Position numbers and translations under genes: made by a program
The notes under the pieces: model-generated
The model's input: the letters and a program-made list of their open reading frames with translations, nothing else
What the model was told of the DNA's origin: nothing
Databases searched by the model: none
Shown: piece after piece, positions 1 through 9,900 of the stretch
Position numbering within the stretch: the first letter of the stretch is position 1
Layout of the letters: the number at the start of each line of letters is the position of its first letter
DNA from: Streptomyces sp. NBC_01750
Lineage (GTDB): Bacteria; Actinomycetota; Actinomycetes; Streptomycetales; Streptomycetaceae
NCBI RefSeq assembly: GCF_035918095.1
Contig: NZ_CP109137.1
Location: 8,434,001 to 8,498,000 of the forward strand
Reading direction: 5' to 3'
DNA length: 64,000 nt

Positions 1-3000
1 TGGGTGACCCGTGAGGCCGTCGACGCCGGCGACGGCGACGTGCCCGATGTGGTGGGCGCCCCGGTGTGGGGTCTGCTGCGTACGGCACGCTCGGAAAACG
101 CCGATCGGGGCGTGCGGCTGATCGACCTGGCCCGCAAGGACGGCCCGGCAGGGCCTGACAACGGGGAACTGATCGGCCGTGCCCTGGACGCGGCCGACGA
201 GCCCGAACTCGCCATCCGTGCCGGGGAGATCCGCGCCCCGCGGCTCGTCCCCGCGGATGCCAAGACCTCCGCGGGCACCACCGGCACTATCGAGCCGGGC
301 ACCCCGCTCGACCCGCGGGGCACGGTCCTGATCACCGGCGGCACCGGCGAGCTGGGCCGCGCCGTCGCCCGGCATCTGGTTCGCACTCACGGCGTCCAGC
401 ATCTCGTTCTCACCTCCCGGCGCGGGCCGCAGGCACCGGGGGCCGCGGACCTGGCCGCCGAGCTGGAGGCGGCCGGGGCCGCGAGCGTACGCATCGTGGC
501 CTGCGACGTCGCCGAACGCGATCAGGTCTCGGCCCTGCTCACCGACGTGGACGCGCAGCGCCCGTGGACGGGAATCTTCCACCTGGCCGCGGTCCTGGAC
601 GACGGGATCGTCCAGGCGCAGGATGCGCAGCGGCTCGCCCACGTATGGGCGCCGAAGGCCGCGGGCGCGTTGCATCTGCACGACCTGTCCGGCGAACTCG
701 GCCTGGATCTCGCCGCTTTCGTGCTCTTCTCATCGGCCGCCGGTGTCGTGGGCGGCGCGGGCCAGAGCACCTATGCGGCGGCGAACACCTTCATCGACGC
801 TCTCGCCGTCCGCCGGCGCTCCCAGGGCCTGCCGGGCACCAGCCTGTCGTGGGGTCTGTGGGAGCAGGCCGGAATCGGCCTCACCGCGTACCTCGGCGAG
901 GCGGAACTGGCACGTCTGCGCCGTCAGGGCGTGGGCGCCCTGACCCCGGCACAGGGCCTGGCGGCCCTCGACGCCGCCCTCGGCCACGTCCGGCCCCACC
1001 TGGTCCCGATGAAGCTGGAGCCCACGGCGCTCCAGCGCGCCGCCGACAACGGCATGGACACTCCGCCGCTGCTGCGTTCGCTGCTCAGGACCCGGCGCCG
1101 TCGAGCGGGTAGCGCCGGCGCGGCGTCCTCCGGTCTGAAGGGCCGCCTGCTGGCACTGCCGCAGGCCGACAGGCTCGCCTCCGTCACCGGCCTGGTGCGC
1201 GGCGAAGCCGCCATGGTCCTGGGCATGTCCGGCCCCGAAGCGGTCGCAGCCGGCCAGGTGTTCAAGGAGGCCGGTCTCGACTCCCTCATGGCCGTCGAGC
1301 TGCGCCGCCGGCTGTCGGCGGAGACCGGCATCGCACTCCCCGCGACCCTGGCCTTCGACTACCCCACGCCCGCCGCCATCGCCGAACTGATCCTGAACCG
1401 TATGGCGCTGGGGGCCGAGACCGGTCCGAAACCGCAGCGCGCCGAGCGCACCACCGTGCCCGACGAGCCGATCGCTGTGGTGTCAATGGCGTGCCGGTTG
1501 CCGGGCGGGATCGACACGCCGGAGGGCTTCTGGGAGCTGCTGGCGTCGGGCGGCGATGCGATCGGTACCTTCCCCGAGCGCTGGAGGGGCCTGGACCTGT
1601 TCGATCCGGACCCGGAGGCGGAGGGCAAGAGCTACGGGCAGGAGGGCGGGTTCCTCGCCGATGCCCATGTGGAGCGTTTCGACGCGTCGTTCTTCGGCAT
1701 CAGCCCGCGCGAAGCGGTGTCGATGGACCCGCAGCAGCGACTCGTCCTGGAAACGTCGTGGGAGGCGCTGGAGCGGGCGGGTGTGCGGTCCGAGGAACTC
1801 GTCGGCAGCCGGACCGGCGTCTATCTGGGCACGATGAACTCCGACTACGGCGACGTACGCGGGCATGAACTGACCTCGCTCGACGGCTACGTCGGCACCG
1901 GAAAGGCCAGCAGCATCCTGTCGGGCCGGGTTTCCTACGCCCTCGGCCTCCAGGGACCCTCCCTGACCGTCGACACGGCCTGCTCCTCCTCGCTCGTCTC
2001 CATCCATCTGGCCGCGCAGGCCCTGCGGAGCGGCGACTGCGAACTGGCCCTGGCCGGCGGCGTCACAGTCATGTCGACCCCGGCGACCTTCGTGGAGTTC
2101 TCCCGGCTCAAGGCGATGGCGCCGGACGGACGGTGCAAGTCGTTCTCCGCCCACTCCGACGGCGCGGGCTGGTCCGAGGGTGTGGGTGTGCTGGTGCTCA
2201 AGCGGCTGTCGGCCGCACAGCGCGACGGCGACCGAATCCTGGCCGTCGTCCGCGGCTCCGCGGTCAACCAGGACGGCCGCAGCCAGGGACTCACCGCCCC
2301 CAACGGGCCCTCGCAGCGGCGTGTGATCCAGGACGCGCTCGCCACCGCACGTCTGACCGCCGACGACATCGACGCGATCGAGGCGCACGGCACCGGTACG
2401 TCACTGGGTGACCCGATCGAGGCGGGCGCGCTGGCCGAGGTGTTCGGCCCCGGGCGCGACGCCGAGCGTCCGCTGTACCTGGGCTCGTCCAAGTCCAACA
2501 TCGGCCACGCACAGGCAGCAGCCGGTGTGGCCGGCGTCATCAAGACCATCCTCGCCCTGCAGAACGACACCCTGCCCAAGACCCTGCACGCCGACGAGCC
2601 TTCGCCGCTCATCGAGTGGGAGGAGAGCGGCCTCCAGCTCCTTCAGGAAGCCCGGCCCTGGGCGCGGGAAGAGGGCCGTCCGCGCCGGGCGGGTGTGTCG
2701 TCCTTCGGCCTGAGCGGCACCAACGCACACGTCATCGTCGAGGAGCCGCCCGTACGGGAGGCGGCTGCCGGGGCCGCCACGCACACCCCACCCGCCGCGG
2801 CGCCCGTGGCACTGCCCGTGGTGGTGTCGGCACACGACGAGAAGGCACTGCGGGAGCAGGCCGGACGCTGGGCGTCCTGGCTGGCGGACCACGCGGACGT
2901 GCCCCTCGCGGACGTGGCCGTGACCGCGGCCCGCCACCGTACGCACTTCCAGCAGCGAGCGGCCGTCACTGCCGCCTCCACAGCTGACCTCGTCGACGGA

Positions 3001-6000
3001 CTGCGGGCACTGGCCGACGCCACCCCCCACCCCGACCTCGTCCAGGGCACCGCACAGCCCCGGGCCAAGACCGTGTTCGTCTTTCCCGGCCAGGGCACCG
3101 ACTGGGAAGGCATGGGCCGGCAACTGCTGGAGCAGAGCCCGGCGTTCCTGGAGGCCGCCACGGCATGCGACGCGGCGCTGATGCCGTTCACCGGCTGGTC
3201 GGCCCTCGCACGGCTGCGCGGCGAAGGCTCCGCCGAGCTGCCGTTCGAGCGGCTGGACGTGGTCCAGCCGGTGCTGTTCACGATGTACATCGGCCTGGCG
3301 GCCGCCTGGCGGTCGCTCGGTCTGGAGCCGGCAGCCGTGATGGGCCACAGCCAGGGCGAGGTCGCCGCGGCCGTGGTCGCGGGGGCACTGACCGTCGAGG
3401 AAGGCGCCCGCATCGTCGCGGTACGCAGCCAGGCGCTGCAGCGGGACGGAGGCGGCGGGGAAATGGCCGTGGTCGAACTGCCGGTCGCCGACGTGCAGGC
3501 CCGTATCGCCCCCTACGCAGAGGCACTGTCGATCGCCGGAGTCAACACCGAGCGGTGGACCGTGATCTCCGGCGACGCCGACGCCGTCAACGACGTCCTC
3601 ATGGATCTCGACGACGACGATGTGGTCTGCGGCAAACTCAACGCGGCCTGCGCCTCCCACAGCGCACACATGGACCCGCTCCTGCCCGCCCTGCGCGAAC
3701 AGTTCGCCGCGCTGCGCCCCCGGCAGACCAGCATCCCCTTCTGCTCGACGGTCACCGGCACCGTCGTCGACGGCCGCGAGCTGGACGGCGACTACTGGTG
3801 CCGCAACCTCCGCGAGCCGGTACGCCTCGACCTGGCCCAGGCCCGTCTCCTCGAGGACGGCCACGATGTGTTCGTCGAGGTCAGCCCGCATCCCGTCCTG
3901 GTGATGCCGCTCACGAACGTCAGCGCCGCCGCGGGCGGTGCGGTGGTGCCGACACTCCAGCGCGACCAGGGCGACGTGTCCCAACTGCTGCGGACCATGT
4001 CCCTGCTGCACGTCCAGGGGCACGACACCGACTGGTCGCGCGCCCTGCCCACCGAGCCCGGCACTCAGGCGCCCGTGAACCTGCCCACGTACGCCTTCCA
4101 GCGCGAACGCTTCTGGACCGAGTCGGCGGCGCCGGCGGGCGACGCCCACTCCATGGGCCTGCTTCCGGCGCACCACCCGTGGCTCGGCGCCGTCACGACG
4201 ATGGCGAACGGAGAGGGCCAGGTGCTGACCGGCCGGCTCGCCCCGGCCGCCCACCCGTGGCTGCGCGACCACGCGGCCTTCGGCACGGTCCTCGTGCCCG
4301 GCACCGGCCTGCTGGAACTGGCGCTGGCCGCCGCCCGCGAAGCCGGTGCGGGTCAGGTCGGCGCGCTGACCCTGGCCGAGCCGCTGATCCTGGACGACGA
4401 CACACCCCTCCAGGTGCAGGTCGTCCTCGACGCGCCCGGCCTCGACGGCGAGCGCACCGTGGCTGTCTACAGCAGGCGCGAGTCGGACCAGGAGACCTGG
4501 ACATGCCATGCCACCGGCCGACTGCTCCAGGACGGCGACCCGACGGGCACCGCGGAGGAAGGCTTCGCCGAGCTGAGCGCCTGGCCCGTGGACGGAGCCG
4601 AGCCGGTGTCCCTGGACGGATTCTACGAGCGTCTGGACGCCCAGGGAGTGCAGTACGGCCCTGCGTTCCAGGGCCTGAGCGAACTGTGGCGCGACGGCGA
4701 CACCGCCTATGGGCTCGTCCGCCTGCCGGAGGGCGTCCCCGGACAGGACTACGGAATCCACCCCGCCCTCCTCGACGCGGCCTTGCACTCCCTGCAGGCC
4801 GTCAGGGACAAGGACGCGACCGACCGCCGGGTCCTGCTGCCCTTCGAATGGGAGGGCGTGGAACTGTACGCCGTCGGAAGTTCGACCCTGCGCGTCCGTA
4901 TCGACCTGGACACCGCACGCTCCACCGCACGGGTCCGGGTCGCCGACGCACAGGGCAGGCCGGTGGCCGCCGTGCGGGCGCTGCGGCTGCGCGAGGCCAC
5001 ACCGGAGCAGATCCGCGCCGGGCGCCCCGTCGACCACCTTTACGAAGTGCGGCACCAGCCCCTGCGCAAGCCGTCCGGGGCCGCGCCGCAGCCCACCACC
5101 TGGGTGCTCGGAGGCAGCGGCGAACTGGCGGGCGTCCTGCGCGCCGACAGCGTCACGGACACCGACGCGCTGATCGCCCGGCTCGACGAAGGCGGCCTGC
5201 CGCCGGAGCGCGTGGTGGTCGACGCGACGGAGACGGCCACCGACATCCCCTCCGCCATCCGGGCCGCGACGGGCGACGCCCTCACGCTGGTCCAGCGGCT
5301 GCTCGGCGAACCGCGCCTGGACGCCACCGAACTGGCCTGGGTCACCGCAGACGCCGCCCTGCCCGCAGCGGCGCACGACTTGGCGGGCGCGTCGCTGCGC
5401 GGACTGCTCCGGTCGGTGCGCTCGGAGAACCCGGAGCGGACGATACGGACCGTCGACATCACCATTGACGAGGCGGCGTCCCCGGACCTGCTCACACACG
5501 CCCTGTCGGCACAGGGCGAACCGGAGACGGTCGTACGCGGGGGCGAGATCCTCGCCCCCCGTCTGGCACGGGCCACCCCACCCCCGGCCGGAGATCCCGC
5601 CCCGCACCGCGAGTGGAATCCGGACGCGACACTCCTGATCACCGGGGGCACCGGCGAGCTGGGCCGCGAGATCGCCGGGCACTTCGTACGCGAACACGGC
5701 GTACGGCACCTGGTGCTGACATCCCGCCAGGGACCCGAAGCACCCGGCGCCGCCGACCTGGCACACGAGCTTCAGCAGGCGGGCGCCACCGACGTACGGG
5801 TGGTGGCCTGTGACGTCGCCGACCTTGAACAGCTCGCCGCGGTACTCGACCAGGCAGACGCCGACCACCCGTGGGGCGGCGTCGTGCACCTGGCGGCGGT
5901 CCTCGACGACGGGCTCGCCGTGGGACAGGACACCGAACGCCTGTGGCACGTAATGGCGCCGAAGGCTGCGGGCGCGGCACATCTGCACGAACTCACCCGC

Positions 6001-6987
6001 GACCTGGACCTGTCGCTGTTCGTGCTCTTCTCCTCGGTGGCCGGCGTCATGGGCGGAGCGGGACAGAGCACCTACGCGGCGGCGAACACGTTCCTCGACG
6101 CGCTGGCCGCCCGGCGGCGCGCCGAAGGACTGACCGGCACCAGCCTCTCATGGGGTCTGTGGCAGCAGGCGGGCGCTGGACCGACGGCCGGCCTCGGCCG
6201 GGCCGACCTCTCCAGAATGCGCCGCCAGGGCATCGCCGCCCTGACCCCGCCGCAGGCACTGCGGCTGCTGGACACCGCTCTGACGTGGTCCGGCGCCCAC
6301 TACGTGCCCGTCAAGCTGGACATCGGCGCGCTCCAACGCGGCGTCGAGAAGGGCGAGGAGACCCCCGCGCTGCTGCGCGGACTGCTCCGCGGCCGGATGC
6401 GCAGAGCGCAGGATGCCGCGGCGGCACCGGCACAGCTGAGGGACCGGCTGGCGGCACTGTCGGCCAAGGAACAGAAGCGGCTGCTGCTCCGGACAGTCCG
6501 GAGCGAGGCCTCCGTCGTCCTCGGCCTGGGCGACGCGGACGGCATGGGCGCGGAACAGGTGCTCAAGGAGGCGGGCCTCGACTCCCTCATGGCCGTCGAG
6601 CTGCGCCGCCGCCTGTCGGCGGAGACCGGCATCGCACTCCCGGCGACGCTGGCCTTCGACCATCCGACGCCCACCGCCATCGCCGCGTTCCTGCTGGAGC
6701 AGATCGCCCCGGCGACCGCGACGTCAGCCGTGGCCGGCGGCTCCGGCCGCACTGTGGCGGCCGCCCTCACGAAGACACAGATCGACGGCCTGGTGGAACT
6801 ACTGCGTTCCGCAACGCCGAAGCAACTCGAAGAACAGGGCCTGGCAGGAGGACTGCTGGCTCTCAAGGACGGACTGGCGAAGGTCGTCGACCTTGGTCCG
6901 CCCGACCCCGAGAGCCAACTCGATGCCGACGGCAGCACCGAAGACCTTCTGCGGTTCCTTGACGACAAGTTTGGAGTCAGTTCATGA
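1..6987 (+). CDS. Modular type I polyketide synthase, 3' part (KR-ACP | KS-AT-DH-KR-ACP)
   Basis: The reading frame is open at the left edge, so the gene begins outside the window. Counting residues from the GTG at base 4: the end of a KR (Rossmann motif near 110, LDD at 198-200, Ser 244, Tyr 257, Asn 261), an ACP (Ser about 427), KS (active Cys about 660), AT, DH, KR and ACP (Ser about 2194), then a C-terminal docking tail of about 100 residues. The AT has GHSQGE and a CASH motif, which points to methylmalonyl-CoA or a similar branched extender. The DH keeps HxxxGxxxxP and an LLDAALH motif. Both KRs carry LDD, the B-type mark. The full module should add a branched, alpha-beta unsaturated unit. 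The stop overlaps the start of the next PKS (ATGA), so the two are co-translated and probably dock to each other. Confidence 0.96.
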   Translation, partial: WVTREAVDAGDGDVPDVVGAPVWGLLRTARSENADRGVRLIDLARKDGPAGPDNGELIGRALDAADEPELAIRAGEIRAPRLVPADAKTSAGTTGTIEPGTPLDPRGTVLITGGTGELGRAVARHLVRTHGVQHLVLTSRRGPQAPGAADLAAELEAAGAASVRIVACDVAERDQVSALLTDVDAQRPWTGIFHLAAVLDDGIVQAQDAQRLAHVWAPKAAGALHLHDLSGELGLDLAAFVLFSSAAGVVGGAGQSTYAAANTFIDALAVRRRSQGLPGTSLSWGLWEQAGIGLTAYLGEAELARLRRQGVGALTPAQGLAALDAALGHVRPHLVPMKLEPTALQRAADNGMDTPPLLRSLLRTRRRRAGSAGAASSGLKGRLLALPQADRLASVTGLVRGEAAMVLGMSGPEAVAAGQVFKEAGLDSLMAVELRRRLSAETGIALPATLAFDYPTPAAIAELILNRMALGAETGPKPQRAERTTVPDEPIAVVSMACRLPGGIDTPEGFWELLASGGDAIGTFPERWRGLDLFDPDPEAEGKSYGQEGGFLADAHVERFDASFFGISPREAVSMDPQQRLVLETSWEALERAGVRSEELVGSRTGVYLGTMNSDYGDVRGHELTSLDGYVGTGKASSILSGRVSYALGLQGPSLTVDTACSSSLVSIHLAAQALRSGDCELALAGGVTVMSTPATFVEFSRLKAMAPDGRCKSFSAHSDGAGWSEGVGVLVLKRLSAAQRDGDRILAVVRGSAVNQDGRSQGLTAPNGPSQRRVIQDALATARLTADDIDAIEAHGTGTSLGDPIEAGALAEVFGPGRDAERPLYLGSSKSNIGHAQAAAGVAGVIKTILALQNDTLPKTLHADEPSPLIEWEESGLQLLQEARPWAREEGRPRRAGVSSFGLSGTNAHVIVEEPPVREAAAGAATHTPPAAAPVALPVVVSAHDEKALREQAGRWASWLADHADVPLADVAVTAARHRTHFQQRAAVTAASTADLVDGLRALADATPHPDLVQGTAQPRAKTVFVFPGQGTDWEGMGRQLLEQSPAFLEAATACDAALMPFTGWSALARLRGEGSAELPFERLDVVQPVLFTMYIGLAAAWRSLGLEPAAVMGHSQGEVAAAVVAGALTVEEGARIVAVRSQALQRDGGGGEMAVVELPVADVQARIAPYAEALSIAGVNTERWTVISGDADAVNDVLMDLDDDDVVCGKLNAACASHSAHMDPLLPALREQFAALRPRQTSIPFCSTVTGTVVDGRELDGDYWCRNLREPVRLDLAQARLLEDGHDVFVEVSPHPVLVMPLTNVSAAAGGAVVPTLQRDQGDVSQLLRTMSLLHVQGHDTDWSRALPTEPGTQAPVNLPTYAFQRERFWTESAAPAGDAHSMGLLPAHHPWLGAVTTMANGEGQVLTGRLAPAAHPWLRDHAAFGTVLVPGTGLLELALAAAREAGAGQVGALTLAEPLILDDDTPLQVQVVLDAPGLDGERTVAVYSRRESDQETWTCHATGRLLQDGDPTGTAEEGFAELSAWPVDGAEPVSLDGFYERLDAQGVQYGPAFQGLSELWRDGDTAYGLVRLPEGVPGQDYGIHPALLDAALHSLQAVRDKDATDRRVLLPFEWEGVELYAVGSSTLRVRIDLDTARSTARVRVADAQGRPVAAVRALRLREATPEQIRAGRPVDHLYEVRHQPLRKPSGAAPQPTTWVLGGSGELAGVLRADSVTDTDALIARLDEGGLPPERVVVDATETATDIPSAIRAATGDALTLVQRLLGEPRLDATELAWVTADAALPAAAHDLAGASLRGLLRSVRSENPERTIRTVDITIDEAASPDLLTHALSAQGEPETVVRGGEILAPRLARATPPPAGDPAPHREWNPDATLLITGGTGELGREIAGHFVREHGVRHLVLTSRQGPEAPGAADLAHELQQAGATDVRVVACDVADLEQLAAVLDQADADHPWGGVVHLAAVLDDGLAVGQDTERLWHVMAPKAAGAAHLHELTRDLDLSLFVLFSSVAGVMGGAGQSTYAAANTFLDALAARRRAEGLTGTSLSWGLWQQAGAGPTAGLGRADLSRMRRQGIAALTPPQALRLLDTALTWSGAHYVPVKLDIGALQRGVEKGEETPALLRGLLRGRMRRAQDAAAAPAQLRDRLAALSAKEQKRLLLRTVRSEASVVLGLGDADGMGAEQVLKEAGLDSLMAVELRRRLSAETGIALPATLAFDHPTPTAIAAFLLEQIAPATATSAVAGGSGRTVAAALTKTQIDGLVELLRSATPKQLEEQGLAGGLLALKDGLAKVVDLGPPDPESQLDADGSTEDLLRFLDDKFGVSS

Positions 6988-9900
6988 GCGGGTCCGACGT
7001 CAAGAAGCTCGAGTCCCACCTCAGGCGTGCCACCACCGCACTGCTCAACTCCGAGAAGGCACTCGGCGCGGAAAGGGCCTCGCGCACCGAGCCGATCGCA
7101 GTGGTGTCGATGGCGTGCCGGCTGCCGGGCGGGATCGACACGCCGGAGGGCTTCTGGGAGCTGCTGGCGTCGGGCGGCGATGCGATCGGTACCTTCCCCG
7201 AGCGCTGGAGGGGCCTGGACCTGTTCGACCCGGACCCGGAGGCGGAGGGCAAGAGCTACGGGCAGGAGGGCGGGTTCCTCGCCGATGCCCATGTGGAGCG
7301 TTTCGACGCGTCGTTCTTCGGTATCAGTCCGCGCGAGGCGGTGTCGATGGACCCGCAGCAGCGGCTGGTTCTCGAGGCGTCGTGGGAGGCGCTGGAGCGG
7401 GCGGGTGTGCGGTCCGAGGAGCTCGTCGGCAGCCGGACCGGCGTCTATCTGGGCACGATGAACTCCGACTACGGCGACGTACGCGGCAATGATCTGACGT
7501 CGTTGGACGGCTACGTCGGCACCGGAAAGGCCAGCAGCATCCTGTCGGGGCGGGTGTCGTACGCGCTGGGTCTGCAAGGCCCGTGCATGACGGTCGACAC
7601 CGCGTGCTCGTCGTCGCTCGTCTCGATCCACCTGGCCGCGCAGGCGCTGCGGAGCGGTGAGTGTGAGGTTGCGCTGGCCGGTGGCGTCACGGTGATGTCC
7701 ACACCCGCTCTGTTCGTGGAGTTCTCGCGGTTGAAGGCGATGGCGCCGGACGGACGGTGCAAGTCGTTCTCCGCCCACTCCGACGGCGCGGGCTGGTCCG
7801 AGGGTGTGGGTGTGCTGGTGCTCAAGCGGCTGTCGGCCGCGCAGCGCGACGGCGACCGAATCCTGGCCGTCGTCCGCGGCTCGGCGGTCAACCAGGACGG
7901 CCGGAGCCAGGGACTCACCGCGCCCAACGGGCCCTCGCAGCGGCGTGTGATCCAGGACGCGCTGGCGGCGGCACGTCTGACCGCGGACGACATCGACGCG
8001 ATAGAGGCGCACGGCACCGGTACGTCACTGGGCGACCCGATCGAGGCGGGCGCGCTGGCCGAGGTGTTCGGCCCCGGGCGCGACGCGCAGCGGCCGGTCT
8101 TCCTGGGCTCGTCCAAGTCCAACATCGGCCACGCGCAGGCAGCAGCCGGTGTCGTCGGCGTCATCAAGACCATCCTCGCCCTACAGAACGACACCCTGCC
8201 CAAGACCCTGCACGCCGAAGAGCCTTCGCCGCTCATCGAGTGGGAGGAGAGCGGCCTCCAGCTCCTTCAGGAAGCCCGGCCCTGGACGCGGGAGGAGGGT
8301 CGTCCGCGTCGGGCGGGTGTGTCGTCGTTCGGTCTGAGCGGCACCAACGCGCACGTCATTGTGGAAGAGGCGCCGGTGCGGGATGGGGGCGAGGCTGCGG
8401 AGGCGGTGGCTGAGGGCCCGTATCCGGTGGTGGTGTCGGGTCGGGATGTGGGGGCGTTGCGGGAGCAGGCCGGCCGTTGGGCGTCCTGGCTGGACAACCA
8501 TGCGGGTGTGCCGTTGGCGGGTGTGGCGGTGACGGCGGCCCTTCACCGGACGCATTTCGAGCAGCGGGCGAGTGTCACTGCCGACTCGGTGGCTGAGTTG
8601 GTGGATGGGCTGCGGGCGGTGGCTGAGGGTGTGCCGCATGCGGGTGTGGTCGAAGGTGCGGCACTGGCCGGGGGTGAGCTGGCGGTGTTGTTCACCGGGC
8701 AGGGCAGTCAGCGGATCGGTATGGGGCGTGAGCTGTATCAGTCGTTCCCGGTGTTCCGGCAGGTCTTCGACGAGGTGTGTGGTGCTCTGGAGCCGCATCT
8801 GCGGATGCCGTTGACCGGGGTGGTCTTCGCGGATGCGGACAGTGATGCTGCTGCGTTGGTTCATCAGACGGAGTTTGCGCAGCCTGCGTTGTTTGCGTTC
8901 GAGGTGGCGTTGTTCCGGTTGTGGCAGTCGTTCGGTGTGGAGCCGGAGGCGGTTGCGGGGCATTCGGTGGGTGAGCTGGTTGCTGCGCATGTGGCGGGTG
9001 TGCTGAGTCTGGCGGATGCTGCGCGGTTGGTGGCTGCGCGGGGGCGGCTGATGCAGGGTTGTGAGCCGGGCGGGGTGATGGTGTCGTTGGAGGCCTCGGA
9101 GGCTGAGGTCGTGGCGGTGCTGGAGGGGGCCGGGGGCCGGGTGTCCATCGGTGGGCTGAACGGGCCGGCGCAGACGGTGGTCAGTGGTGATGAGGCGGCG
9201 GTCGCGGTGCTGGTGGAGCATTTCACCGGTCTGGGGCGCAGGACCCGTCGTCTGGAGGTGTCGCACGCCTTCCACAGTGCGCATATGGATTCGATGCTGG
9301 CCGATTATGCGGCTGTGGCGGCCAGTTGCTCGTTTGCGGCGCCGCGGACGTCGCTGGTGTCGAGTGTTGACGGTTCTGTCATGGGGTCGGGTCTGGCTGC
9401 GGGTGAGGGGGTGCGTGATCCGCGGTACTGGGTGCGTCAGGTTCGGGAGGCGGTCCGGTTCCTGGATGTGGTGCGGACTTTGGAGAGTTCTGGGATCGGC
9501 CGTTTTCTGGAGTGCGGTCCGGCTCCGGTGCTGTCGGCGATGGCGGCGGGCTGTGTCACCGGGGAGGGTGCGGTTTTTGTCGCTTCTCAGTCGCAGCGTG
9601 GGGGTGATCAGGCTGATGAGAGCCGGGACATGTTCCGGGCGGTGGGCATTCTGCACACCCATGGGCAGAGTCTGGACTTCACGCGGATCGTGCCGCCCGG
9701 CAGCACCACCGCACCGGTCGGCCTGCCCACCTACGCCTTCCAGCGCGAGCATTACTGGAGTGGGCCGGTCTCGGTATCGACCGATGTGACCTCGGCCGGT
9801 CTCGAGTCGCCGGAGCATCCGTGGCTGGGCGCGGCGACGATGCTCGCGGGTGACGAGGGTCATCTGTTCACCGGCCGGCTCTCTGCCGCCGACCAGCCCT

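Noticed and set aside
2401..5988. Very long minus-strand frame (about 1195 codons), and several others opposite the PKS and metH genes
   Set aside because: High GC leaves antisense frames open. These have no family motifs, no ribosome sites and composition that mirrors the real gene on the plus strand.
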